A stretch of DNA of 64,000 nt from Nodularia sp. NIES-3585 (GCF_002218065.1 NZ_BDUB01000001.1:3471690-3535689); one strand, 5' to 3'; shown: positions 8,961 through 17,472, numbered from the stretch's first letter. Notes: generated by a model not told the origin, from the sequence alone. A program made the numbers and translations.

Positions 8961-9159
8961 CGCAAATAGGCGTTGCTGAATCAAAGTATGAAATGCCAAA
9001 ATTACCTTTGTTTTTCTTCGTACCTTTGCGCCTTTGCGCCTAACGCACTTCGTGCTAGAGCCTACGGCACGCTCCGCGAACGCTAGACCCTACGGCACGC
9101 TACGCGAACGCTGATGCGTGAAATAAATTCATACTCTTAATCAACAACGCCCGCAAATA
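8961..9159. mobile_element. 183-bp MITE with 24-bp terminal inverted repeats and 8-bp target duplication
   Basis: The element spans 8969-9151. Its left end GGCGTTGCTGAATCAAAGTA (continuing TGAA) and the reverse complement of its right end (9128-9151) match at 20 of 24 positions. It is flanked by the perfect direct repeat CGCAAATA at 8961-8968 and 9152-9159, as expected for a target-site duplication. It has no ORF. The inside carries two copies of a CCTACGGCACGCT(A/C)CGCGAACGCT unit. The GGCGTTG(C/T)TGA end recalls IS4/IS5-type ends, but I cannot name the parent. Confidence 0.9.
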
Positions 9160-9548
9160 TCTAATATAGCAACCGCCAAGGACGTTAGGACATAAACTGA
9201 TCATAAAAGTTAGACACCGAAAGGTTTTTACCCGACTCTCCACTCCCGACTCCCCAGCTATAGTTGACTAAAATGCGACGAATTAAGAGATAATTGTAAA
9301 TAATTCTTTATTAACTAGAAACCGGATTCAAACAACTACCAATCACAGTTACCATACTCAAGAAAGTTTTTAAGTAACTTTTTGTTAATTTATCAATGTA
9401 GTAAAGCAATACTTAATCTTCATAAACTTATAAATCCCTTTATTAAGTTTTTAATAATAGTTGTCTCAGCTTGTATATGCAGACAAAATCTGCCGCCTAA
9501 ATTGTGTAATCTAAAAACAACTAAGCTAATGAAAAACTTGAGGTCTTA
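9160..9548. other. AT-rich intergenic region before the 71-residue gene
   Basis: No ORF or RNA gene is recognisable. Base composition falls to strongly A+T-rich after 9290. GAGG lies 6 nt before the ATG at 9549, so the promoter of that gene is expected here. Confidence 0.5.
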
Positions 9549-9764
9549 ATGACTCCTAAAATTCTGCGTCAGCTTTGGTCTGTGGTTGAAAATTCTCAAA
9601 CCAAGATTCTATTGCAGATGGACGATGCTAGCTTGGTAAAATGGCTAGTAAAACAAACTACAAATCAAGCCTCGTTAGATCCCAACGAAACTGATTACCT
9701 GAGTGACTACGTTCAATCCCGGCTCACCCTCATACGTGATCTTGCTTATGAGCGCCAATGTTAA
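9549..9764 (+). CDS. small conserved cyanobacterial protein
   Basis: A 71-residue soluble protein, not assigned to a named family. It is predicted to be helical and acidic, with the pattern LWSVVENSQTKILLQMDDASLVKWLVKQ followed by a loop and a second helix ending VQSRLTLIRDLAYERQC. (These are two consecutive blocks, about residues 8-35 and 50-71.) The ATG has GAGG upstream, and a strong hairpin closes the transcript 17 bp after the stop, which supports a real gene. I remember similar short proteins in many Nostocales. No function can be given. Confidence 0.7.
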   Translation: MTPKILRQLWSVVENSQTKILLQMDDASLVKWLVKQTTNQASLDPNETDYLSDYVQSRLTLIRDLAYERQC

Positions 9765-9780
9765 GAGTAATGAACTTGTA

Positions 9781-9822
9781 ATAGACCACAGTCAATAGTT
9801 AAAACTATTGGCTATGGTCTAT
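9781..9822. terminator. bidirectional terminator between small gene and ribD
   Basis: ATAGACCA pairs with TGGTCTAT and the inner CAATAGT pairs with ACTATTG, giving one long interrupted stem (9781-9822). It lies between two convergent genes, with T-rich sequence just to the right. Confidence 0.75.
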
Positions 9823-9825
9823 CAA

Positions 9826-11100
9826 CTATGAATTTTTTTGAGGCAAATAACCCTCAACTAAACAATCAGAACCGACTACACGCCAACGAACCCGTTCCAA
9901 GGTCAGAGCTTCGCTCATGATGGTAAAACCTAAATCACCTACAGGTGTAGCAGCATGACTACCACCAATGATTTTAGGAGCAATAAAAGCCAGAATTTTT
10001 TGTACTGCACCTTGAGCGATCGCACTGGCGGCCAAAGTGCCACCACACTCCCATAGCACGCTACAAAAACCGCGATCGTATAAATTGGTCATTACCAACT
10101 CTGGTGTCAGGGATGCTAATTCCACCACCTCAACCCCCTGTTGGCGCAAGAAATCTTGAAAATCCGGTGAGCTTCCCTCCTCTGTCAACACCAAAGTGGG
10201 AGCTTCCGCAGTTTGCCACAAGCGGGCATCTTCAGGCAAGTTGAGCTGACGACTCATCACCACCCGCAGGGGATTATGCGCTCCTACCTGATGACTAGTT
10301 AAGTAAGGATTATCTTTGCGGACTGTATTCCCACCGACAATTATGGCATCGCATCCTGCCCGTAGTTGATGAACTTCACTACGGGCATCTTGATTTGTTA
10401 CCCAAGCACTGTGACCAGAGGTAGTAGCAATTTTGCCATCTAAAGTCATGGCATATTTCAAAATCCCCAAAGGTCGTTTATACAGAATGCGGTGGATAAA
10501 AGCTTCATTGAGTTGATAACAGGCTTCGGCTTCTACTCCTACAACCACCTCCACACCAGCCGCACGTAAACGGGCAATACCTCCGCCACCCACCAAGGGA
10601 TTCGGGTCAACTATACCAACGACTACCTTAGCCACACCAGCGGCGATTAACGCTTCCGAACAAGGGGGAGTGCGTCCATGATGATTACAAGGTTCAAGAT
10701 TGACGTAGACTGTGGCACCACGAGCGCGATTTTCTTCTGTCGAGTCCGCGCCCACACCTGCTGCTTTCAAGGCAAAAACTTCTGCATGAGGTTCACCCGC
10801 ACAAGGATGAAACCCTTCCCCAACTATTTCTCCATCTTTGACAATAACCGCCCCCACGAGGGGATTAGGTGAAGTGCGACCCAAAGCAAGGCGCGCCAGT
10901 GCTAAACACCGTTGCATCATCGCCCGGTCAAAGTCACTGCCTATGTTCTGTCTCTGTGCTGAATCAGATTCAACTGGCGATCGCGGAGGGCTTTTGTCAG
11001 TTTGCAACATCAGCCCATTTTCCTGAGTATCATTGGTTAGAGATATATTTGCTTGAGCAACCACTGGGAAATTATCCATAATTTTGGGCGGTACTTTCAA
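9826..11100 (-). CDS. ribD: bifunctional riboflavin biosynthesis deaminase/reductase RibD
   Basis: RibD deaminates and then reduces the pyrimidine intermediate formed from GTP in riboflavin synthesis. The N-terminal deaminase domain shows the zinc ligands in HAEVFAL and in PCNHHGRTPPCSEAL. The C-terminal reductase domain begins around LKYAMTLDGKIATTSGHSAW. The protein (up to 424 residues) is some 50 residues longer at the N-terminus than usual. That part (MKVPPKIMDNF...ESDSAQRQN) is low in complexity, and the true start could be an internal Met such as the one 8 residues in. Only the family core is certain. Confidence 0.93.
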   Translation of the reverse strand: MKVPPKIMDNFPVVAQANISLTNDTQENGLMLQTDKSPPRSPVESDSAQRQNIGSDFDRAMMQRCLALARLALGRTSPNPLVGAVIVKDGEIVGEGFHPCAGEPHAEVFALKAAGVGADSTEENRARGATVYVNLEPCNHHGRTPPCSEALIAAGVAKVVVGIVDPNPLVGGGGIARLRAAGVEVVVGVEAEACYQLNEAFIHRILYKRPLGILKYAMTLDGKIATTSGHSAWVTNQDARSEVHQLRAGCDAIIVGGNTVRKDNPYLTSHQVGAHNPLRVVMSRQLNLPEDARLWQTAEAPTLVLTEEGSSPDFQDFLRQQGVEVVELASLTPELVMTNLYDRGFCSVLWECGGTLAASAIAQGAVQKILAFIAPKIIGGSHAATPVGDLGFTIMSEALTLERVRWRVVGSDCLVEGYLPQKNS

Positions 11101-11434
11101 TATTTTGCACGCTAGCTGCTGTGATGTTGATACTTCAACAGTAATATCCAGGTTGATTGTTGGCTATGTGGTATCTTACTCAACTCTAGCGTGAGTCAAA
11201 ATTGCCAGTGCTTACCTAAGTATGAAGCCCAGGTATTTCTCAAAAATAGACAGAACCTTCTCCTAACAGACGGACTTCAAATAGCTCCTCTTGTTTTGGC
11301 ATCTCGTTTATAACTTGGTTTACTTAATTGATAAAGTTAGTTTCAGCTAAATTTATCAAATTAAACTAAGTAAGTTGGCGAGAAAAATTCTAGGTATATG
11401 AATAAATATAGATTATCCGTAGGGTGTGTTATGC
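11101..11434. other. intergenic region with a dispersed hairpin repeat
   Basis: No ORF is seen. It ends near a repeat of the form TAGGGTGTGTTA...TAACGCACC (11419-11452), also present at 23862-23892 and 36252-36282. The promoter of ribD should lie at its left edge. Confidence 0.5.
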
Positions 11435-11640
11435 CGCAGGCTAACGCACCTTGAATTGTTGATTATTCGTTGTCTCCTCTGCTATTTTCGCCTCAATTAT
11501 TTCTTTTGGAGATAGGTGATAAATTCCTTTTTTTTTAGGCTTTTTTGCAGATTGATGTTTCGCGATTTGATTTTATCTTTATATTGCGGAATTTTCGGTT
11601 TTCCTAAAAATTTTTCCCAATGTTGTTTCCAGGCTTGTAT
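11435..11640 (-). pseudogene. TnpB transposase relic fused to the end of mreD
   Basis: Reading leftward directly after the mreD stop codon, the same frame gives QAWKQHWEKFLGKPKIP then QYKDKIKSRN. This is the conserved middle of TnpB (usually AWKxHPEKFLGxPKxPxYKxK...GRN). A frame change in an A-rich stretch near 11530 then gives AKKPKKKGIYHLSPKEI and later NQQFKVR, again TnpB-like. There is no start, no RuvC motif and no zinc finger. The relic ends at the GGTGCGTTA repeat near 11440. It is a dead fragment of an IS605/IS1341-type element, unrelated in position to the intact copy at 16116. Confidence 0.75.
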
Positions 11641-12279
11641 TTACCCCTGCTCTAACAATTTCATCTTTTGCCACCAAAGATTTAAGGGATAATAAATTAC
11701 AGGGGCCCAAAGACTATTAAGAATGGCAGAAGCCAGAGCCACCCGTTGATAATATGCCCAAATAGATGAGACTTGGCGTAGACTTTGCCCCCCTTCGGCA
11801 TAGCTCATCAAAGTTAATTGCAATCCAAAAATAGTTTCTGCCACAACTGCCATCACAAAGACAATTAAGGCAATAGAAATAAAATCTTCTTCCATAAAAC
11901 GCTGCTTTTGCAACAAAGCAGTCAAAAACCCTACAAAACCCAAAGTAATCGCATGGGTAGGATCAGGTGATGTCATAGCATCTTGAAGTAGTCCCAGAAC
12001 TATACCGGCTAACATTCCTTCCCAGACAGAGCGCTTCACACTCCAAGCCACCACCCAAATTAACAGCCAATTAGGCCCAATTCCCAATAATTCCATTCCC
12101 AAAAAGCGGGTTGGTAACATAAGTAAACAAAACAGCACCGACCCAACAGTTACTGCCCAATTCAGCAGTTTACGTATACCGGGATGCCAGCGCTCAAGAG
12201 GCTTATTTAACATTTTCAATCTTCGCTGTGGCGTTCTGGGCTTACTATGCCTGCTACCGCTAAATGAAGGCATCTTCAT
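11641..12279 (-). CDS. mreD: rod shape-determining protein MreD
   Basis: MreD is the small integral membrane partner of MreC and MreB in the elongasome. The 212-residue protein has a basic N-terminus of about 40 residues and then five or so membrane helices. The region GIGPNWLLIWVVAWSVKRSV and the GIVLGLLQDAMTSP block are typical of the family. It follows mreC by 68 bp on the same strand and is the third gene of an mreB-mreC-mreD operon. A TnpB relic begins immediately after its stop codon, so the native 3' end may have been altered. Confidence 0.92.
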   Translation of the reverse strand: MKMPSFSGSRHSKPRTPQRRLKMLNKPLERWHPGIRKLLNWAVTVGSVLFCLLMLPTRFLGMELLGIGPNWLLIWVVAWSVKRSVWEGMLAGIVLGLLQDAMTSPDPTHAITLGFVGFLTALLQKQRFMEEDFISIALIVFVMAVVAETIFGLQLTLMSYAEGGQSLRQVSSIWAYYQRVALASAILNSLWAPVIYYPLNLWWQKMKLLEQG

Positions 12280-12347
12280 TATTTTGAGATATTTTAAATA
12301 ATCTAACTAAACTTTTGGTTTGCCAATTCTGGGTTTGTGGGCTATGC

Positions 12348-13112
12348 CTAATCAGGATCTTGCGCGAAGGGATATACAGCTACCCAATCTAATGACAGTA
12401 TCGGCGGGAAAAGCTCAACTTTTGCCACTGATGCTGGAGATTGCTTTAAATCTAGAGACTTAACTCGTCCGACTGGCACACCAGCAGGAAATCTCTGACT
12501 ATAGGTAGATGTAGAAATTAAATCTCCTACTTGAACATTGGGAACTTTTTCATAAAACTCCAGCACAGCTTCCGCCGAAGCATCTCCCCGTAAAACACCC
12601 TTAGCTGAGGTGCGGTTAATTGTTACACCCACTTGACTCTTGAGGTCACTAATGAGCAACACACGACTAGTATTAGGAGTTACGCTCTCTACCAAACCCA
12701 CCAAGCCGCCATCAGTTTTAACAATAAAGCCTTCTTCAATCCCCGCATTCGAGCCACGATTCAGGGTTACTTGTTGCCACCAGTGGTCAGCACTGCGTCC
12801 CACTACCCGCGCTGGAATGGGGCGCGATGTCAGGGGCGCTTTCTCAACGTAGCCTAATAAATCTTGTAGCTTTTCGTTTTGATTTTCTAAATCAGCTATG
12901 CGCGTTTGCAATTCCAAGAAGCGGGCATCATTCAGACGTTCTTCTGGACTTGGGCTTGACTGTAACATTTCAAACGGACGGCTGACGACTTGGTACATTT
13001 CTCGAAGTAAATGACCCTGAGTTTGTCTCAACATCCAGGCACTACTCACCACTACAGTTAGTAACCCGATTTGTAGTAATTTCCGATCCCACCAACGACG
13101 TGAAGTAACCAT
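12348..13112 (-). CDS. mreC: rod shape-determining protein MreC
   Basis: MreC is a bitopic membrane protein whose periplasmic beta domains bind the wall synthesis machinery. The 254 residues contain an N-terminal anchor (LLQIGLLTVVVSSAWML, about 11-27) and a coiled coil (RFLELQTRIADLENQNEKLQ, about 64-83). Two beta-barrel lobes follow, with the family patterns VTLNRGSNAGIEEG and VGDLISTS. It lies between mreB (94 bp upstream) and mreD. The start ATG at 13110-13112 agrees with family length. Confidence 0.95.
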   Translation of the reverse strand: MVTSRRWWDRKLLQIGLLTVVVSSAWMLRQTQGHLLREMYQVVSRPFEMLQSSPSPEERLNDARFLELQTRIADLENQNEKLQDLLGYVEKAPLTSRPIPARVVGRSADHWWQQVTLNRGSNAGIEEGFIVKTDGGLVGLVESVTPNTSRVLLISDLKSQVGVTINRTSAKGVLRGDASAEAVLEFYEKVPNVQVGDLISTSTYSQRFPAGVPVGRVKSLDLKQSPASVAKVELFPPILSLDWVAVYPFAQDPD

Positions 13113-13206
13113 TTATACCTAATTTTATAAATGCACAAGATATTAGATTCTATTTATATGAAACCCAAATCCAACCCAAATAGAACCCAATATCTGATAT
13201 TTCTAA

Positions 13207-14250
13207 CTACGTATTGCGAAAACGCCCACTGAAAACACGTTCTAGCTGTTTAAAGTTTTCTAACACACGACCTGTTCCCAAGACAACACAACAGAGAGGA
13301 TCAGCGGCAATGTGAGTCACAATTCCGGTTTCATGGCTAATTAGGGTATCTATGCCTTTGAGCAAAGCACCACCACCAGCTAACATAATCCCTCTATCAA
13401 TAATGTCTGAGGCTAATTCTGGAGGCGTGCGTTCCAGTGTCCGCTTCACAGCTTCTATGATCACTGATAGCGGTTCCAACATACACTCACGAATTTCTGC
13501 CCCTTTGAGTGTGACAGTTCTTGGTAAACCAGAAAGCAAGTGTAAGCCTCTAACTTCCATCATCGCATCATCCTGGTCATTAGTCGGATAAGCCGAACCA
13601 ATGCGAATCTTAATATCTTCAGCAGTTCGTTCTCCAATCACCAAATTATGCATTTTTTTGAGATAGACAATGATGGCTTCAGTTAGTTCATCACCAGCGA
13701 TGCGTACTGATTCGCTGATGACAGTACCCTGGAGACTCAGCACTGCAACTTCTGTTGTGCCGCCACCAATATCAATAATCATATTGCCTGTTGCCTCGGA
13801 AACAGGTAGCCCAGCGCCTATTGCAGCTGCTATTGGCTCATCAATTAAATACACTTCTCTGGCTCCAGCTTGGGCGGCTGCATCCATCACAGCCCGTCTT
13901 TCTACCCCTGTAACACCGCTGGGTATACCAATGACAATTCGAGGTAGAATTAGGGATCTACCCTCATTTACCCGCTGGATAAAGTGTTTTAACATCAGCT
14001 CGGCTGTGTCAAAATCAGCGATTACACCATCACGCAAAGGACGAAGGGCAATCACGTTTCCAGGTGTACGTCCGAGCATTTTTTTGGCTTCTTCTCCCAC
14101 TGCCAATGCTACCTTTTCGTTTTGATCAATAGCAACTACAGAAGGTTCTTGGAGTACAATACCTTTACCAGATACATAAACTAGGGTGTTGGCAGTACCG
14201 AGGTCGATACCCATGTCCCATGATGAGCGAAAGTTCCTAAAAAGCCCCAC
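13207..14250 (-). CDS. mreB: actin-like cell shape protein MreB
   Basis: MreB forms membrane-bound filaments that direct cylindrical wall growth. The 347-residue protein has all actin-fold signatures: the phosphate-1 loop [13 protein letters not shown] (residue 13 on), the phosphate-2 motif [12 protein letters not shown] (about 163) and the adenosine motif [12 protein letters not shown] (about 291). It starts with GTG at 14248-14250 and leads the mreBCD operon. ssb is transcribed away on the other strand, so the 329-bp region to the right holds both promoters. Confidence 0.97.
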   Translation of the reverse strand: MGLFRNFRSSWDMGIDLGTANTLVYVSGKGIVLQEPSVVAIDQNEKVALAVGEEAKKMLGRTPGNVIALRPLRDGVIADFDTAELMLKHFIQRVNEGRSLILPRIVIGIPSGVTGVERRAVMDAAAQAGAREVYLIDEPIAAAIGAGLPVSEATGNMIIDIGGGTTEVAVLSLQGTVISESVRIAGDELTEAIIVYLKKMHNLVIGERTAEDIKIRIGSAYPTNDQDDAMMEVRGLHLLSGLPRTVTLKGAEIRECMLEPLSVIIEAVKRTLERTPPELASDIIDRGIMLAGGGALLKGIDTLISHETGIVTHIAADPLCCVVLGTGRVLENFKQLERVFSGRFRNT

Positions 14251-14579
14251 GCGTCTCTACACCCCTTGTTGGCGATATTTGTTGAAAAACTGTTAGAGTT
14301 AATAGTGCTGGATCTTATTATGTTTTTTACCTGGAGTCTAGCAGGTAAGCTATTTTCTCAGAACCTTTAGCGATTATGACTAAAACTTAGGTATTCATGT
14401 TGCTAATATTCTCTAACTACTTCTATATATCCGTATAGATTTTGAATTTCTCCAAGGCATTTTTCCCAATTTTATACGCAGGTACACTGTTAAGTTTTTA
14501 ACATATTTTCAATAGCTCCACAATTCGTTATGATAAAAATCAAAATATAGAAGTAAGTTTGTACTAAAAGGTCATACCC
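14251..14579. promoter_or_regulatory. divergent mreB/ssb promoter region
   Basis: A non-coding AT-rich stretch between divergent mreB and ssb. It must contain the promoters of both, but I see no operator with enough support to name. Confidence 0.5.
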
Positions 14580-14942
14580 ATGAGCATTAACATTGTCACC
14601 CTTGTTGGTCGTGTCGGCGGCGATCCAGATATTAAATATTTTGAGTCCGGTACAGTAAAGTGTAGATTAACATTAGCGGTTGATCGTAGATCCCGTAATA
14701 GCGATGAACCTGACTGGTTCAATTTAGAATTATGGGGCAAAACCGCAGAGGTAGCCGGCAACTATGTGCGTAAGGGTAAGCAAATTGCTGTTAAAGGTTC
14801 CTTAAGATTTAATACTTGGAGCGATCGCCAAACTGGTGCAAACCGATCTACACCAGTGATTTACGTAGACCAATTAGATTTGTTAGGTTCCAAGCGAGAT
14901 GCAGAAGGCGGTATGTCAGATATGCCTTCAGAACACTTTTAA
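14580..14942 (+). CDS. ssb: single-stranded DNA-binding protein
   Basis: SSB coats single-stranded DNA during replication and repair. The protein (120 residues) is one OB fold: SINIVTLVGRVGGDPDIKYF at the start, LAVDRRSRN, the WFNLELWGKTAEVAGNYVRKG core, and DQLDLLG at the end. It is short, as many cyanobacterial SSBs are, and lacks the long Gly-rich linker. The C-terminus ends MPSEHF, without the DDDIPF-like acidic tip of E. coli SSB. AAGG precedes the ATG. An STRR array starts soon after the stop. Confidence 0.93.
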   Translation: MSINIVTLVGRVGGDPDIKYFESGTVKCRLTLAVDRRSRNSDEPDWFNLELWGKTAEVAGNYVRKGKQIAVKGSLRFNTWSDRQTGANRSTPVIYVDQLDLLGSKRDAEGGMSDMPSEHF

Positions 14943-14972
14943 TTAAGCATTAAGCATTAATCATTGCCATTC

Positions 14973-15020
14973 ACTAATGACTAATGACTAATGACTAATG
15001 ACTAATAACTAATAACTAAT
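14973..15020. repeat. STRR heptamer array (ACTAATG)
   Basis: About six tandem copies of ACTAATG/ACTAATA. The array runs through the stop codon of the convergent SIMPL gene, whose last codons (Ile-Ser-Tyr-stop) are themselves repeat sequence. Confidence 0.85.
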
Positions 15021-15755
15021 TTGCAGTGTTACCGATGCTTCTACCTGCTGTTCTCCACCAATGACAGGAGTGGAAGCATCTGCGCTAGCTAACTTAGCCG
15101 CTTCAGCACGTTGCAACATAGGTGGTGGGGGCGCACTTGCACCATTAACTTGAATACTTACCACTTCCTTAGCCTGGAAACCTAGTGTACTGAAAACAGC
15201 ATTAGCTTGTTGTTGAGCATTTTGGGTGGCTTGTCTGAGTGCTTGTTGTTGAGCAGAGGCGATCGCCTGATCACTAGCAATAAAACTCACACCGTTGATT
15301 TGCGTAGCACCGACTTTCACAGCTTCATCTAAAAGCGTACCGGCTTTATCGGTAGCAATGCGAAAACTCACAGTGTTATTAGCCGTATATCCAGTAATGC
15401 GTTGCACATTATCGGTATAACTATAAATTGGATTGAGGCGGATACCAGTAGTTTGTAATTTTTCCACATTGCGGTTTTTGAGCAAAGCGACCACAGCTGA
15501 TGACCGGCGAGCCGCGTCTTGTTGTGCTTCCTCTGCCGTTTTACCCTGAACTTCCACAGACATACTGACTTGTGTCAGGCTAGTAGGAATAGTTTCCACA
15601 CCGCGACCACTAACTGTCAGAGTTCGCAACAAATTTTCTTTTTCTTGGGCTAACCCAGCCGGGATAAAAATTAGACATAATACCAAAGCTAATGGTAAAG
15701 TTTTCCAACAGTTCCCAGCCCGAAACCGAGAACCGGATAAAGCGGCTCCATACAT
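15009..15755 (-). CDS. SIMPL (DUF541) domain secreted protein
   Basis: A 248-residue protein with a signal peptide (about residues 18-36, ending GLAQEKE). A single SIMPL/DUF541 domain follows, beginning LLRTLTVSGRGVETIPTSLTQ. Proteins of this family sit in the periplasm or outer membrane and are linked to stress responses (for example YggE), but their activity is unknown. I placed the start at the ATG at 15753-15755 because AGGAG lies about 11 nt upstream and the signal peptide then has normal length. Its end overlaps an STRR array. Confidence 0.85.
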   Translation of the reverse strand: MYGAALSGSRFRAGNCWKTLPLALVLCLIFIPAGLAQEKENLLRTLTVSGRGVETIPTSLTQVSMSVEVQGKTAEEAQQDAARRSSAVVALLKNRNVEKLQTTGIRLNPIYSYTDNVQRITGYTANNTVSFRIATDKAGTLLDEAVKVGATQINGVSFIASDQAIASAQQQALRQATQNAQQQANAVFSTLGFQAKEVVSIQVNGASAPPPPMLQRAEAAKLASADASTPVIGGEQQVEASVTLQISY

Positions 15756-15917
15756 AAAATTTGCACTCCTCTGAAAACATTTGACATCTGCTAACAGCAC
15801 TTTCTGATATGTTCTTACTTTGACACTGCCATAGTCTGAAGTAGGAACTGTTACATTTTTGGAAACTAAAAAAATTAAATTAAAACCTGTGGAGATTCCT
15901 AAATGGCATATTGGCTG

Positions 15918-16100
15918 CTAAAAACTGAACCCAAAAAATATTCTTACCGAAAAACTGGGTTTAAAGCCCCGTCCTTCTAGGACGGCTTTTCTTCTGTGTA
16001 GCCTATCAATCCAGTTTTCAATCAACTGAATCATCGTTTTGCGCTGTTGTTGAGCAACTCTACTAAGCCTTTCGAGCCTTTGAGGGTCAAAATAATTCAT
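15918..16100 (-). CDS. tiny ribbon-helix-helix-like protein, divergent from tnpB
   Basis: A 60-residue ORF whose first 37 residues (FDPQRLERLSRVAQQQ, then RKTMIQLIENWIDRLHRRK) look like the two helices of a ribbon-helix-helix DNA-binding protein, with a very short N-terminal strand. The rest is translated through the left-end hairpin of the TnpB element (AVLEGRGFKP) and is probably an accidental tail. It occupies the place where tnpA sits in a complete IS605. Its ATG is 15 bp from the tnpB ATG, with a palindrome between. No clear Shine-Dalgarno is visible. Family assignment is inferred by eye only. Confidence 0.45.
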   Translation of the reverse strand: MNYFDPQRLERLSRVAQQQRKTMIQLIENWIDRLHRRKAVLEGRGFKPSFSVRIFFGFSF

Positions 16101-16101
16101 G

Positions 16102-16114
16102 GTATCATAGATAC
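16102..16114. promoter_or_regulatory. palindrome between tnpB and the divergent RHH-like ORF
   Basis: GTATC ATA GATAC is a perfect 5+5 inverted repeat occupying almost all of the 15 bp between the two divergent start codons. Short palindromes at such places are typical operators of ribbon-helix-helix repressors. Its use as an operator is inference. Confidence 0.35.
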
Positions 16115-16115
16115 T

Positions 16116-17240
16116 ATGAGGACACTAAAGTTTAAGCTTTATCAACACAAGCGGAATAGATACCTCAAGCGCATGATTAATGCTTCTGGGGTAATCTATA
16201 ATCATGCAATTGCCCTACACAAACGATACTATCGAATGTGGGGTAAGCACTTAGGTTGTGCCAAACTTCAGTCTCATATTGCCAAATTAAGAAAGCGTAA
16301 TCCGTTTTGGCAATCAGTAGGTTCTCAAGCAGTACAAAATATTTGCCAACGCATTGAGAAAGCCTACCAACTATTTTTTCAACACCACAAAAAAGGAGTT
16401 AGACCCCCAGGATTTAAGAAAGTCAAAAAGTATAAATCATTCACCCTTAAACAAGCAGGTTATAAGTTTTTGGGTGGCAACAGAGTGAAAATTGGTCATC
16501 GAGTCTATCAATTTTGGCAGTCGAGAGAAATAGAGGGAACAGTCAAAACTCTCACCATTAAACGCACACCATTGGGTGAGTTGTTCATGGTTGTAGTTGT
16601 TGATGAAGGTGGTAAACCCAAAGTTGAAGTCAAGACAGGTAAAATCGCTGGCTTTGACTTTGGTTTAAAAACATTTCTCACTTGCTCCGATGGCACAAAA
16701 GTTGAATCTCCCCAATTTTTCAAACAATCGCTTCATCTGATTAAAAAAGCTCACAGACACCACTGTGCAAAGTCCAAAGGGTCGGCTAATCGTGAAAGAG
16801 CTAGAAAGAATCTGGTACGCAGGTATGAAGATATTTCTCACAAAAGACGCGATTGGTTTTGGAAATTAGCACATGAGTTAACTGACAAGTTTGATCTGCT
16901 GTGTTTTGAAACCTTAAACCTCTTGGGGATGCAACGTCTTTGGGGGAGAAAAATATCAGACCTAGCTTTTGGCGAATTTCTGCAAATCTTAGAATGGGTG
17001 GCTCAAAAGAAGAACAAACGTGTGATATTTATTGACCGATGGTATCCCAGCAGTAAGACTTGTGCTAATTGTGGACATCTTTTAGACAGTTTAGATTTGT
17101 CAGTTAGACAGTGGCGTTGTCCCTCTTGTCAGTCAGTCAACTCCAGAGATGAGAACGCCGCGCTTAATATTAAAATGGTTGGGGCATCAACCATCGGGTT
17201 AGGCGATGTCAGACAGGCTTTGCCTGCAATCGCTGTTTGA
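16116..17240 (+). CDS. tnpB: RNA-guided endonuclease TnpB (IS1341-type), apparently intact
   Basis: TnpB proteins cut DNA using an RNA transcribed from the transposon end. All RuvC parts are present in the 374 residues: Asp181 in GFDFGLKTF, Glu265 in CFETLNLLG and Asp345 in SRDENAALNI. The four zinc ligands are Cys316/Cys319 (TCANCG) and Cys335/Cys338 (CPSC). The ATG at 16116 begins MRTLKFKLYQHKRNRYLKRM, the standard N-terminus; the open frame upstream is not conserved sequence. No frameshift or stop is seen, so the protein should be active. The right-end hairpin after the stop would be the 3' part of its guide RNA. Confidence 0.93.
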   Translation: MRTLKFKLYQHKRNRYLKRMINASGVIYNHAIALHKRYYRMWGKHLGCAKLQSHIAKLRKRNPFWQSVGSQAVQNICQRIEKAYQLFFQHHKKGVRPPGFKKVKKYKSFTLKQAGYKFLGGNRVKIGHRVYQFWQSREIEGTVKTLTIKRTPLGELFMVVVVDEGGKPKVEVKTGKIAGFDFGLKTFLTCSDGTKVESPQFFKQSLHLIKKAHRHHCAKSKGSANRERARKNLVRRYEDISHKRRDWFWKLAHELTDKFDLLCFETLNLLGMQRLWGRKISDLAFGEFLQILEWVAQKKNKRVIFIDRWYPSSKTCANCGHLLDSLDLSVRQWRCPSCQSVNSRDENAALNIKMVGASTIGLGDVRQALPAIAV

Positions 17241-17280
17241 GCCGAGAATCCCCATGCCTTTAGGCTGGGGAGTATGTCAA
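17241..17280 (+). ncRNA. right end and 3' scaffold of the TnpB omega RNA
   Basis: After the tnpB stop, GAATCCCCATGCCTTTAGGC (then TGGGG) folds as CCCC-GCCT/AGGC-GGGG (17250-17270), followed by AGTATGTCAA. In this family the omega RNA comes from the end of tnpB plus the right end, and the guide is the chromosomal sequence just outside, here starting near AGACTTTGACTTGC. Its 5' end cannot be set from sequence. Confidence 0.6.
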
Positions 17281-17472
17281 AGACTTTGACTTGCTGCGGC
17301 TTCCTAGACTGTCTGTTGTGCCAGTATCCGAATTTTATTGGCAACGCCTGATTGAATTGATTGACAGCACAAAATAATTTAGTAGATATCTTAAAATATA
17401 TGTTGCTTTCCATAAAGGAGTAAAAATAAGAGAAGGATTTTCGCAGCACACATTAGGATTTTTGCAGAACAT

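Larger units (their letters stand above)
15960..17280 (+). mobile_element. IS200/IS605-group (IS1341-type) element with tnpB only
   Basis: The left end is marked by a hairpin (CCGTCCT TCT AGGACGG, 15969-15985, flanked by AAAG/CTTT). The right end is a hairpin (17250-17270) followed by AGTATGTCAA. No inverted terminal repeats or target duplication are seen, as expected for this group. There is no TnpA (Y1 transposase), so movement would need one in trans. The exact ends are estimates. Confidence 0.7.

Noticed and set aside
13670..14125. 151-codon ORF on the plus strand
   Set aside because: It is antisense to mreB, which is unmistakable; composition is shadow-like.
16047..16115. Longer tnpB start
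   Set aside because: The frame is open from 16047, but these codons are not TnpB sequence and overlap the divergent ORF; the conserved protein starts at 16116.
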